NCBI GenBank assembly: GCA_947175375.1
Contig: CAMWMT010000050.1
Span: 1 to 10,412 of the forward strand
From: an uncultured Clostridiaceae bacterium
Lineage (GTDB): Bacteria; Bacillota; Clostridia; Lachnospirales; Lachnospiraceae
Reading direction: 5' to 3'
Length of the DNA: 10,412 bases
Part shown: piece by piece, positions 1-5,660 of the stretch
Layout of the letters: each line of letters opens with the position of its first letter
Position numbering within the stretch: position 1 is the stretch's first letter
Notes under the pieces: model-generated
The model's input: the letters and a program-made list of their open reading frames with translations, nothing else
What the model was told of the DNA's origin: nothing
The model's database searches: none
Made by a program: the position numbers and the translations under genes

Positions 1-1319
1 GGGGGGTACTCACTGATCCGCATGCCTGTTACCCAAAGAATATGGCTTCCGTCTGATAAAAGGGTCTGCTGATCCCGCTCTTCTCTTGGAACTTTACTGT
101 CTATAAAGTAATCCTTCAGCTTCTTGCGAATGCCGCCCGAAAGCTCCAGATAATCCCCTGGATGCCTGGTGCGCAGAACAAGACTATTTTTTATTTTATC
201 ATAATCAAACCACTTCGTATAGCGATTTACGGGAATTTTCCCAATTTTCTCACATTTTTCCACCGACAGGAAGAAGTGAACGCCCATATAATTGTATTTC
301 TCCCCGGGCACACAATATACCTCTTCTGCCTTCTTTTCCTGTCCGTATCCCTTTTTCAGGAGCACCTCTTCATAACCGAGCACGGCGAAGTATCCCCCGG
401 GAAGCGTAAGCCGGCTCCCCCGCCTTCCCTTCGCCAGAGCGCACACCTGTCCAATATGGACTGCTTCCAGATTCCGACAGTCTTCCATGACCTGTATCAT
501 ACACTTTTGTACCAGTCGCTTCTGCACTGCCGGGTGCATCTTCAGAAACGGTTCCAGCAAGATCCGTAGGCCCTCTTTGTCCTCACGAACACTGTCCACC
601 CACCGTTTCCCAATCTCTTCCTCCAGAAAATCCTCGATCTCCAGCAGCCGTTCTGCCGTCTCTGCCATCCGGCGCATGCTTCCCGGACGGATCTCTTCCA
701 TACCCGCCATGATCTGATGACGGATGCGGTTTCTTGTGTAAGTCAGTTCCTGATTGGTAGAATCCTCTACCCATTCCATGCCTCTCTCCCGAAGCCAGCC
801 CTCGATCTCCTGCTTCTCCACGCACAAAAGCGGACGGATATAGGGCATCCGTACCGGCTCCATTCCCCGGAGGCCCTTCAGCCCCGTTCCACGCATCAGA
901 TGAAACAGCATCGTCTCCGCCTGATCATTCTGATGATGCGCGAGCGCCACACGGTCCACGCCGCCTTTTGAGATCTCCCGTTCAAATGCCGCATATCTTA
1001 CGGCGCGTCCTGCTTCCTCCGTACCAATCCCTCGCTCCCGGGCAAGCCCCGGCACGTCCTCCCGGACGATCGTAAGCGGGATTCCTCGCTCCTGGCAGAA
1101 CGCTTCGCAAAATGCCTCATCTCTTCCGGCCTCATACTCTCGGATCCCATGGTTGACATGCAGGGCACATACCTCAATGCCCCGTTCCTGTCCGTACTCC
1201 CATAAAAGCTGCAGAAGCGCCGTCGAGTCCGCCCCACCTGAGAAGCCGGTAAGTACCCTCATCCCGGCATCTGCCATCTTCCAGCGCTCCATGTATTCAT
1301 AGATCTTCTTTTGTATCAT
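1..1319 (-). CDS. tilS: tRNA(Ile)-lysidine synthetase TilS, C-terminus cut by window edge
   Basis: Frame read by hand from ATG at 1319 to the left edge with no stop, giving 439 codons. TilS attaches lysine to C34 of the AUA-reading tRNA-Ile in an ATP-dependent reaction in the cytoplasm. The N-terminal ATP pyrophosphatase domain shows the PP-loop SGGADST at residues 27-33, HVNHGIR at 54-60, LAHHQNDQAET at 126-136 and a DSTN...RNRIR segment at about 186-200, all typical of TilS. The later part matches the middle and C-terminal substrate-binding domains in length and position. Full-length members are about 450-480 residues, so only a few dozen residues are probably missing. The start lies 6 bases after the spoIIE stop, and its Shine-Dalgarno GGAGGCGG overlaps the last spoIIE codons, suggesting translational coupling. 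In B. subtilis hprT and ftsH follow tilS; here that lies outside the window. Confidence 0.95.
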   Translation of the reverse strand, partial: MIQKKIYEYMERWKMADAGMRVLTGFSGGADSTALLQLLWEYGQERGIEVCALHVNHGIREYEAGRDEAFCEAFCQERGIPLTIVREDVPGLARERGIGTEEAGRAVRYAAFEREISKGGVDRVALAHHQNDQAETMLFHLMRGTGLKGLRGMEPVRMPYIRPLLCVEKQEIEGWLRERGMEWVEDSTNQELTYTRNRIRHQIMAGMEEIRPGSMRRMAETAERLLEIEDFLEEEIGKRWVDSVREDKEGLRILLEPFLKMHPAVQKRLVQKCMIQVMEDCRNLEAVHIGQVCALAKGRRGSRLTLPGGYFAVLGYEEVLLKKGYGQEKKAEEVYCVPGEKYNYMGVHFFLSVEKCEKIGKIPVNRYTKWFDYDKIKNSLVLRTRHPGDYLELSGGIRKKLKDYFIDSKVPREERDQQTLLSDGSHILWVTGMRISEYP

Positions 1320-1325
1320 GCAGAA

Positions 1326-2732
1326 TCACCGCCTCCAAATCCCTGCTACGAGAACTGTCATATCATCCACTGCCTGTCCATATGCTTTCACCTGCTCCAA
1401 CAGCCGCTCCGCCATCTCTGCAGGCGTCCCCTGCGGCAGGTTCCAGATCAGTTCTTTCATGATCTCTTCCTCCTGCCCCGGAGGCAGAGCGCCGAGCACT
1501 CCGTCTGTCATCAGGAACAGGATATTCCCGTCATACATCCGCATCCGGTAAGGCTCCAGGGCAAGCTGGCTTGTCACCCCCGCCGGAAGCCCTGCTCCGC
1601 GAATGCACTCCACGCTGTTCTCTTTTTTCAGAAAGCTCGCACAGGCTCCGACTTTCAGAAAATCACATACACCCGTATACAGATCGATCGACGCGATATC
1701 CATCGTCGAAAATACCGGATCATCCGGCTGAAGCACGATCGACGAGTTGATCATGCGTACGGCCGTCTCCCGGGAAAAACCTGCTTCCAGGAACTGCTCC
1801 AGGAGGTCGAGTACCAAGTCGCTCTGCGTACATGCCTGCACTCCCGAACCCATACCGTCTGACAGTCCTGCGTAAAAGAGCCCTTCCGGCAGCCAGAACA
1901 CCGAGAAATTATCTCCCGACACCGCTTCATCCGGCCTCGTCTCTTTTTTGACTCCATACAGTACATTATAAGCGACTCCTTCTACAAACAGGATCGTCAC
2001 CCGATCCTGGCTTACGAAGGAGCGGCTGTCTCTCGCGGGCATCATCTCGCAGTCCATCAGCTCTGACAGCGCAGCCGCGATCTTTTTGGACGGCACGCAG
2101 ATCTTCCGCCTGGTATTCATGGTCATATAGACCTGCCTTTTTCTTCCCTGCGGATGATAAAAAAATACTTTGTGCACCTGCACCCCCATAAGCCGCAGAC
2201 GTTTGCCAATATCCTGCTCCAGCCCCGTGTCCTCCCTGGTACTGTAGATCCGTTCCATCGTCCCTGCCAGGATCTGGCTCATCTCCTGAAGCTGTCCTGC
2301 GGCCGCCAGCCGGTTTTCCATCAGCCGTTCCTGCATGATCCGTTCCCCTCTGCTTCCACAGTCTGCCAACTGGGGCACCATACAGAAGCTTCGGGAAAGC
2401 TGTGAAAAGCTCTCCTGATATTCCTGTATCCACTGTCTGACCGGATGCACCGTTTCCAGATCCTGCATTCCCTTTTGCCGCTCACAGATCCATTCCCATA
2501 TATAGCCCGCCAGAACAATAGCTGAAAAAAAGGCAGTCGCTTTCATCAGGCTCACGATCATCTTCCATGCTTCCTCGCCCCACATATACTCTACGGTCAG
2601 CTCCATTGCCGCCAGGCAGAGTCCTGCACCGCCTCCTAGCAGCCACTTGTCTCTTCCTTCCTCTTTCCTGCCAAACAGGATCAGCAAGCATCCGCCGACC
2701 ATCACCGCCAGGACATATTTTGTCCACTCCAT
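1326..2732 (-). CDS. spoIIE: SpoIIE-family PP2C phosphatase, short form
   Basis: SpoIIE dephosphorylates SpoIIAA in the forespore and so frees sigma-F; it is a membrane protein placed at the asymmetric septum. The C-terminal PP2C phosphatase domain is clear (468-residue numbering): GDNFS near 273, SDGMGSG at 291-297, STMDIASID near 342, LMTDG near 407 and DDMTVLV near 456. The acidic residues that bind the metal ions are all present. The N-terminus has only about three hydrophobic segments (about 4-20, 30-45, 60-80), then a long soluble stretch. B. subtilis SpoIIE is about 827 residues with ten membrane segments, so this form lacks most of that anchor. An in-frame ATG at 2756 gives 8 more residues, but the Shine-Dalgarno GGAGGAGG lies inside that extension and is 9 bases before the ATG at 2732, so I chose 2732. 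tilS follows in the same operon. Confidence 0.93.
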   Translation of the reverse strand: MEWTKYVLAVMVGGCLLILFGRKEEGRDKWLLGGGAGLCLAAMELTVEYMWGEEAWKMIVSLMKATAFFSAIVLAGYIWEWICERQKGMQDLETVHPVRQWIQEYQESFSQLSRSFCMVPQLADCGSRGERIMQERLMENRLAAAGQLQEMSQILAGTMERIYSTREDTGLEQDIGKRLRLMGVQVHKVFFYHPQGRKRQVYMTMNTRRKICVPSKKIAAALSELMDCEMMPARDSRSFVSQDRVTILFVEGVAYNVLYGVKKETRPDEAVSGDNFSVFWLPEGLFYAGLSDGMGSGVQACTQSDLVLDLLEQFLEAGFSRETAVRMINSSIVLQPDDPVFSTMDIASIDLYTGVCDFLKVGACASFLKKENSVECIRGAGLPAGVTSQLALEPYRMRMYDGNILFLMTDGVLGALPPGQEEEIMKELIWNLPQGTPAEMAERLLEQVKAYGQAVDDMTVLVAGIWRR

Positions 2733-2767
2733 CGCATCATTCCTCCTCCATATCATTTTGTATGGGC

Positions 2768-2833
2768 ATTATAAAAAGAGGATTCTGCAATCTTTGTCAT
2801 TTAGAAGTGGCTCGAAAAAATTTTTTTTCGACA
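2768..2833 (-). promoter_or_regulatory. spoIIE promoter with Spo0A box and 21-bp spacer
   Basis: On the minus strand TATAAT lies at 2773-2768 and ATGACA (5 of 6 to TTGACA) at 2800-2795, separated by exactly 21 bases. Such a long spacer is poor for ordinary sigma-A promoters but is known for the Spo0A-activated spoIIE and spoIIG promoters of B. subtilis. A perfect Spo0A box core TGTCGAA lies at 2833-2827, and TGACAAA at 2799-2793 (6 of 7 to TGTCGAA) overlaps the -35. The predicted start is near 2761, about 29 bases before the spoIIE ATG. Site calls are by eye. Confidence 0.72.
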
Positions 2834-2843
2834 CGAACAGAGA

Positions 2844-2874
2844 TGAAAATAAGGATGAGCTTCCCGCCCATCCT
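2844..2874 (-). terminator. Intrinsic terminator after divIC
   Basis: On the minus strand a 9-bp stem (2874-2866 with 2860-2852, one G-U pair) closes a GGGAA loop and is followed by TTATTTT. It lies 9 bases beyond the divIC stop and just upstream of the Spo0A box, so it separates the division and cortex genes from spoIIE. Confidence 0.8.
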
Positions 2875-2882
2875 CATGCAGT

Positions 2883-3194
2883 CTATTCCTTTGATTTAAA
2901 AATGATCTCATCCTCATAGACGAGTCCCAGCTTATCCTTTGCCACGTCCTCCACATACTTCTTCGTCTTCGTATAGGATTCAAACTCTTCAATCTCTTCT
3001 GCGCGCCTCTCCTCCTCAGCAATCGCTTCCATAAGAGCTTCTTCTCTCGCCTGATATGCGTAGTTCTTCTGCTTCAACTGAATACCACCTATGGTACTCA
3101 CGCCAAAGACAGCCAGGACGATCAAAATGATCCCCCAGGCTCCCATATTCTGTCGCCGTCTGTATGCTCTTCTGGTCTTTGATTTTACGGACAT
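2883..3194 (-). CDS. divIC: Septum formation initiator family protein (DivIC/FtsB/FtsL type)
   Basis: A small bitopic division protein. In this family a short basic cytoplasmic end, one membrane helix and an outer coiled coil link to FtsL and FtsQ/DivIB in the divisome. The 103 residues fit: a very basic start (KSKTRRAYRRRQ), a membrane helix at about 18-38 (WGIILIVLAVFGVSTIGGI), a charged coiled coil at about 43-70, and the family's C-terminal pattern VAKDKLGLVYEDEIIFK. A GTG at 3203 would add three residues, but AGGGG sits 8 bases before the ATG at 3194, which I prefer. The frame begins 11 bases after the yabQ stop, in the same operon. Position between yabQ and spoIIE matches divIC of B. 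subtilis; the family-level call is firmer than the exact name. Confidence 0.88.
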   Translation of the reverse strand: MSVKSKTRRAYRRRQNMGAWGIILIVLAVFGVSTIGGIQLKQKNYAYQAREEALMEAIAEEERRAEEIEEFESYTKTKKYVEDVAKDKLGLVYEDEIIFKSKE

Positions 3195-3205
3195 AAGCTT
3201 CACCC

Positions 3206-3649
3206 CTAAGAGAATAAGATAATTATAAACTCTTTCAGTTTTTTTTTCAATTTCTTTTTATAAAATCTTACTGCCATTCTGCAGACTTGTACTACTTTCT
3301 TCCATACAATGCGGAACGGTTTCAAAAGAATTCCAAAGCACCAGTTCAGAATGCCCGCAATATGTTCCACAAGCCAGCCACTGACTGTCTGATGGTAGAA
3401 CAGCATCCCGACAGCAACCGCAAACAGCGCATAACCGCGCACGGCTCCATCATTCTCCCGGTACAGAAGCTGAAAGATCAGAAGCGCCGTCCCTGCCCAG
3501 TAGAGCACATCCTCCAGTGCTACTGCACAGACACCATGGGGCACGACCCGCCGAAAGATCCGCAGCAGATCATAGATGATCAGGATCAATACTCCTCTGA
3601 TGACTGCAAGTCCAAAAAACTGCAGTTCTTTTAAGATTCCCGGACTCAT
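3206..3649 (-). CDS. yabQ: Spore cortex protein YabQ
   Basis: YabQ is a small polytopic membrane protein needed for spore cortex formation in B. subtilis, made in the mother cell and placed in the outer forespore membrane. The 147 residues here have about four hydrophobic segments (roughly 10-30, 42-62, 68-85, 88-110) and then a strongly basic tail (VRFYKKKLKKKLKEF), the usual YabQ layout. The recognisable N-terminal block includes LKELQFFGLAVIRGVLILII and DLLRIFRRVVPHG. The start ATG is only 4 bases after the yabP stop and I see no strong Shine-Dalgarno, so translation is probably coupled to yabP. The order yabP-yabQ-divIC supports the name. I see no catalytic motifs, and the biochemical role of the family is not known. 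Confidence 0.9.
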   Translation of the reverse strand: MSPGILKELQFFGLAVIRGVLILIIYDLLRIFRRVVPHGVCAVALEDVLYWAGTALLIFQLLYRENDGAVRGYALFAVAVGMLFYHQTVSGWLVEHIAGILNWCFGILLKPFRIVWKKVVQVCRMAVRFYKKKLKKKLKEFIIILFS

Positions 3650-3653
3650 GGCA

Positions 3654-3959
3654 CTAACGGAACAGCCGGTTCAGCAGAGACTCTCCGCTCTTCTTGAAAT
3701 CCGAAACTTCTGAATACTGGACACTGTCGATTCGGCCCTCCAGCTCGATCTCTCCTTTCTCCAGCGACAGACGGTTCACATGCAGATCTGCCCCTTTGAT
3801 CTGCATCATTCCGAGCTCTGTCTCCAGAAGGACTTCTGATATGTCAAAAGAAATGACATCTGATACACCGGTAATGCTTCCGGTCCGCCGGTTCATCATA
3901 TTGAATTTATGAGCGCCTCTGCCCTGAGGATGTTCCTCTGCGGGTCCCATCTTAACCAT
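3654..3959 (-). CDS. yabP: Sporulation protein YabP
   Basis: YabP is a small soluble sporulation protein of the YabP/YqfC family, which works with YabQ in spore envelope (cortex) assembly in the mother cell. At 101 residues it has the usual length. Family-like parts are the segment NRRTGSITGVSDVISFDISEVLLETELG, split here by about residue 22-50, and the motif with KGADLHVNRLSLEKGEIELE at about 55-74, followed by a beta-strand pattern. There is no signal peptide or membrane segment. AGGAGG lies 9 bases before the ATG. The 5' leader folds into a hairpin that covers this site (separate entry). No convincing sigma-E promoter was found by eye in the 90 bases upstream, although sigma-E control would be expected from B. 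subtilis. Confidence 0.9.
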   Translation of the reverse strand: MVKMGPAEEHPQGRGAHKFNMMNRRTGSITGVSDVISFDISEVLLETELGMMQIKGADLHVNRLSLEKGEIELEGRIDSVQYSEVSDFKKSGESLLNRLFR

Positions 3960-3967
3960 AGAAAAAG

Positions 3968-4004
3968 ACCTCCTATATATTCTCTTATAAATATATTAGG
4001 AGAT
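3968..4004 (-). promoter_or_regulatory. Hairpin covering the yabP Shine-Dalgarno
   Basis: On the minus strand the segment 4004-3990 pairs with 3981-3968, leaving an 8-base loop. The stem is about 14 bp with one bulged base and one G-U pair, and it includes the whole AGGAGGT ribosome binding site, which pairs with ATCTCCT. The stem is AT-rich apart from the ribosome-site end. It could limit yabP translation; a DNA operator is an alternative reading. Confidence 0.5.
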
Positions 4005-4049
4005 CCTTATAATTATGCCTTTTTCTGCCGGACAACAGGATTCCGGTCA

Positions 4050-4289
4050 TCACAGGTATCTGTAAAGCTCTTTCGCTTCTTCTTTTCTGGCCGTATCCTG
4101 TACATTCAGCACTTCTGCCTTCACGGTTCTCGTCCCAAACTGAATCTCCAGCACATCTCCTGCCTTTACGCTCTGAGATGCCTTGGCAACCTTACCGTTC
4201 ACCAGCACTCTGCCGGCATCGCACGCTTCATTCGCTACCGTGCGTCTTTTAATCAGCCGGGAAACCTTCAAAAACTTGTCCAGTCTCAT
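4050..4289 (-). CDS. rqcP: S4-domain RNA-binding protein RqcP (YabO)
   Basis: A 79-residue protein made almost entirely of one S4 RNA-binding domain: MRLDKFLKVSRLIKRRTVA at the start, then ACDAGRVLVNGKVAK and SQSVKAGDVLEI. RqcP works with RqcH on stalled 50S subunits in bacterial ribosome quality control, helping poly-alanine tailing of stuck peptides. It resembles HslR of heat-shock response in proteobacteria, but length and gene order (next to mazG and yabP) point to the Firmicutes RqcP/YabO. The start is 17 bases after the hup stop; the ribosome site is weak (AGGCAG). It is probably transcribed with hup. No terminator was seen between it and yabP: a short CCGG hairpin downstream has no T-run. 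Confidence 0.92.
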   Translation of the reverse strand: MRLDKFLKVSRLIKRRTVANEACDAGRVLVNGKVAKASQSVKAGDVLEIQFGTRTVKAEVLNVQDTARKEEAKELYRYL

Positions 4290-4306
4290 CTATTTATCTG
4301 CCTGAC

Positions 4307-4579
4307 TTAGTTCAGAGCTTCCTTTAACACTTTTCCTGCTTTAAACTTCGGAGCCTTGCAGGCTGCGATCATCAGCTTTTCACCTGTATGAAGATTTCTT
4401 CCTTCTCTTGCAGCTCTCTCGATCACTTCAAAAGTACCAAATCCAACTACCTGAACCTTCTCACCTTTCTTTAATTCTTCCGTAACCACATCAACAAATG
4501 CCTTGAGGGCTTTCTCTGCGTCTTTTTTCGTAATATCTGCGTTCTCTGCGATTGCTGTAATCAATTCAGCTTTCTTCAT
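4307..4579 (-). CDS. hup: DNA-binding protein HU
   Basis: HU is a small dimeric nucleoid protein that bends DNA without strict sequence preference. The 90 residues fit the family exactly: MKKAELITAIAENADITKKDAE at the helical dimer part, VQVVGFGTFEVIERAAREGR in the strand region leading to the DNA-gripping arms, then NLHTGEKLMI and PKFKAGKVLKEALN at the end. The arm shows TGEKLMIAACKAPKF; the usual NPQTG is NLHTG here, and the arm's usual proline, expected in IPASK-like text, is not in its standard place (IAACKAPKF). A strong AGGAGG lies before the ATG, with a near-consensus promoter about 90-115 bases upstream and a leader hairpin between. HU between mazG and yabO is common in Clostridia but not the B. 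subtilis order. Confidence 0.96.
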   Translation of the reverse strand: MKKAELITAIAENADITKKDAEKALKAFVDVVTEELKKGEKVQVVGFGTFEVIERAAREGRNLHTGEKLMIAACKAPKFKAGKVLKEALN

Positions 4580-4613
4580 GATATCTCCTCCTGAAAACTT
4601 TTCTGAAATATAT

Positions 4614-4642
4614 TTTTATTGAACTGCGAAAGTCCAATAAAA
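4614..4642 (-). promoter_or_regulatory. Hairpin in the hup leader
   Basis: On the minus strand 4642-4632 pairs with 4624-4614 over 11 bp with a 7-base loop. One position is G-U in the minus-strand RNA but would be an A-C mismatch on plus, which fits a transcript structure. It lies inside the predicted leader of about 82 bases, upstream of the ribosome site, and has no T-run. It may stabilise or tune hup mRNA. Confidence 0.5.
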
Positions 4643-4667
4643 TACGGTTAACGAGCACGTATCATTA

Positions 4668-4696
4668 GTTATACCGTTTTTCCGGTTATTTGTCAA
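4668..4696 (-). promoter_or_regulatory. Sigma-A promoter for hup
   Basis: TTGACA at 4696-4691, a 17-base spacer, then TATAAC at 4673-4668 on the minus strand; start expected near 4661. This is the best vegetative promoter in the window, fitting a highly expressed nucleoid protein. It begins 15 bases after the mazG stop. Confidence 0.88.
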
Positions 4697-4711
4697 GCAG
4701 TATCCTGAGAT

Positions 4712-5107
4712 TTAACCGTCTTTCCGGTGTTTTTTCAATTCTTTCTCCGCTCGTTTTATCTCTTCCCACCGAAGTCTGTTCTGCTCCGGAGAAACATACT
4801 CTTCATCGCCGAATACATGGGGGTGTCGGCGCACCATTTTCTCCGCCAGGGTGTTCACCACGTCATCCATGGTAAACCTTCCTTCTTCTTTCGCGATCTG
4901 AGCATGGAGGAGCACCTGCAGAAGCACGTCGCCGAGTTCTTCACAGAGGTTCTCGTCGTCTTTCTGTTCGATGGCCTCGATAACTTCCTGGCATTCGTCA
5001 CGGAGGCAAGGGATCATGCTTTCGTGTGTCTGGGCTTTGTCCCAGGGGCAACCGTGGTCGCTGCGAAGTTCGGCGATGATGTCCAGGAGTTCTGGGTAAG
5101 TGTACAT
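4712..5107 (-). CDS. mazG: MazG nucleotide pyrophosphohydrolase, single-domain
   Basis: MazG hydrolyses nucleoside triphosphates to monophosphate and pyrophosphate, a housecleaning activity. The 131-residue protein carries the family pattern: LLDIIAELRSDHGCPWDKAQTHES at the start, ECQEVIEAIEQKD with the EExxE-type metal ligands at about 43-55, and LCEELGDVLLQVLLHAQIA with the EExxD-type ligands at about 59-77, then RRHPHVFGDEE. It is a single MazG domain, whereas E. coli MazG has two and B. subtilis YabN is a methylase-MazG fusion. The frame is open up to 5218, but that extension runs through the structured-RNA stem; GAGGA six bases before the ATG at 5107 sets the start. No promoter was seen between the RNA (ends 5147) and the start, so transcription probably passes through the RNA. 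Confidence 0.92.
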   Translation of the reverse strand: MYTYPELLDIIAELRSDHGCPWDKAQTHESMIPCLRDECQEVIEAIEQKDDENLCEELGDVLLQVLLHAQIAKEEGRFTMDDVVNTLAEKMVRRHPHVFGDEEYVSPEQNRLRWEEIKRAEKELKKHRKDG

Positions 5108-5146
5108 GTTGATTCCTCGCTTTCTGGGAGTTTGTCGTAGAGTGAC

Positions 5147-5325
5147 GCCCGGGCGGAGAGAGGATGCCCACGCGAACCCGGGGCAACGCTCCGTCGAACT
5201 AATCGCTACTGCGACCATCGACGCTCGGGAGAGCCCTCGCGCCGGGTCTCCGTAAGCGCTGGATTTCGCCGGAGCTAAAAGCGCCCCTAAAAGGGCTCAC
5301 GCAGGCATCCCCTCTCCACCCGGGC
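5147..5325 (-). ncRNA. Structured RNA, copy A, upstream of mazG
   Basis: Family not recognised. On the minus strand 5325-5293 pairs with 5179-5147 as a 33-bp stem with no mismatch, only Watson-Crick and G-U pairs. The 113-nt head folds into nested helices: 5287-5283/5184-5180, 5275-5270/5193-5188, 5258-5255/5207-5204, 5248-5245/5216-5213 and 5234-5231/5226-5223 around a 4-base loop. Unpaired parts such as GAAATCCA, CTTACGGAGAC, GGCGCGA and TTAGTTC are also found in copy B. The strand is set by G-U pairs, which would be A-C mismatches in the plus-strand RNA. It ends 40 bases before the mazG start on the same strand, so it could be a cis-acting leader, a separate RNA, or both. No T-run follows it. 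Start and end are those of the stem, not mapped ends. Confidence 0.75.
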
Positions 5326-5435
5326 TAGTTACAGCAACGATCGGCCATTTTACATGATATATAATGATGTGCTCACTCGTTATACATTTCATTGCCTGTA
5401 GATCTTTTTGTACATGAGTATATATTAGCTGCACA
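5326..5435. promoter_or_regulatory. AT-rich spacer between the two RNA copies, probable divergent promoter region
   Basis: About 110 bases, AT-rich in contrast with the GC-rich RNAs on either side. With the RNAs divergent, both promoters should lie here. On plus, TATATT at 5421-5426 would start transcription near 5433, just before the copy B stem. On minus, TAAAAT at 5352-5347 would start near 5340, about 14 bases before the copy A stem. A TATAAT also occurs on plus at 5360-5365. No good -35 box was found for any of these, so the assignment rests mainly on position. Confidence 0.4.
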
Positions 5436-5619
5436 GCCGCCGGGAGGGCGGGTATGATGGCTGGTAGGCCTTGGAAGGGCGTCTTTAGCAGTGATGAAAT
5501 CCACTTCTTACGGAGACTAGGCGCGACGGCTCTCCGGAGCGTCTTAGTCGTAGTTAGAAGTTAGTTCAGCACTGCGTTGCCCGCGGCCTGCCAGATATCA
5601 TACCCGCCCTCCCGGCGGC
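5436..5619 (+). ncRNA. Structured RNA, copy B, plus strand
   Basis: Second copy of the same unrecognised RNA, in opposite orientation. 5436-5470 pairs with 5585-5619: 35 positions with one G-A mismatch and two G-U pairs. The 114-nt head repeats the copy A layout: 5477-5480/5579-5582, 5488-5493/5570-5575, 5503-5508/5556-5561, 5515-5519/5545-5549 and 5529-5532/5537-5540 with a TCCG loop. Paired bases differ from copy A yet still pair (GCAGTG/CACTGC here, GCTCCG/CGGAGC there), while unpaired blocks are kept. It points toward the 3' end of pgm, which lies on minus, so it leads no gene and would be trans-acting or an antisense neighbour. The terminal stem sequence is unrelated to that of copy A, so this is not a simple recent duplication. 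Confidence 0.75.
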
Positions 5620-5624
5620 GTCCC

Positions 5625-5648
5625 GCCTGCGGCAAACATACCACAGGC
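5625..5648 (-). terminator. Possible weak terminator after pgm
   Basis: On the minus strand, 12 bases past the pgm stop, an 8-bp stem (5648-5641 with 5632-5625, one U-G pair) closes an 8-base loop. No T-run follows, so this may be an RNA end-protecting hairpin or part of the neighbouring structured RNA region rather than a true terminator. Confidence 0.3.
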
Positions 5649-5660
5649 GATATTTGCAGC

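Noticed and set aside
1311..1862. Plus-strand open frame of 183 codons
   Set aside because: Antisense shadow of the SpoIIE PP2C domain; composition rich in His, Arg and Cys as expected from reading a coding strand backwards.
4018..4049. Terminator between rqcP and yabP
   Set aside because: The CCGGA/TCCGG stem is only about 5-6 bp and is followed by A-rich, not T-rich, sequence on minus.
5108..5218. 37-residue N-terminal extension of MazG
   Set aside because: It would translate the paired stem of structured RNA copy A; the ATG at 5107 has a proper ribosome site and matches the family start.
5436..5619. Retron or group II intron RNA
   Set aside because: Long inverted arms suggested a retron, but there is no reverse transcriptase in the window and no group II domain V pattern in either copy.
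5147..5619. Insertion sequence or MITE with terminal inverted repeats
   Set aside because: The inverted arms belong to two separate hairpins with unrelated stem sequences; there is no transposase and no clear target-site duplication. The inverted similarity is in the RNA heads instead.
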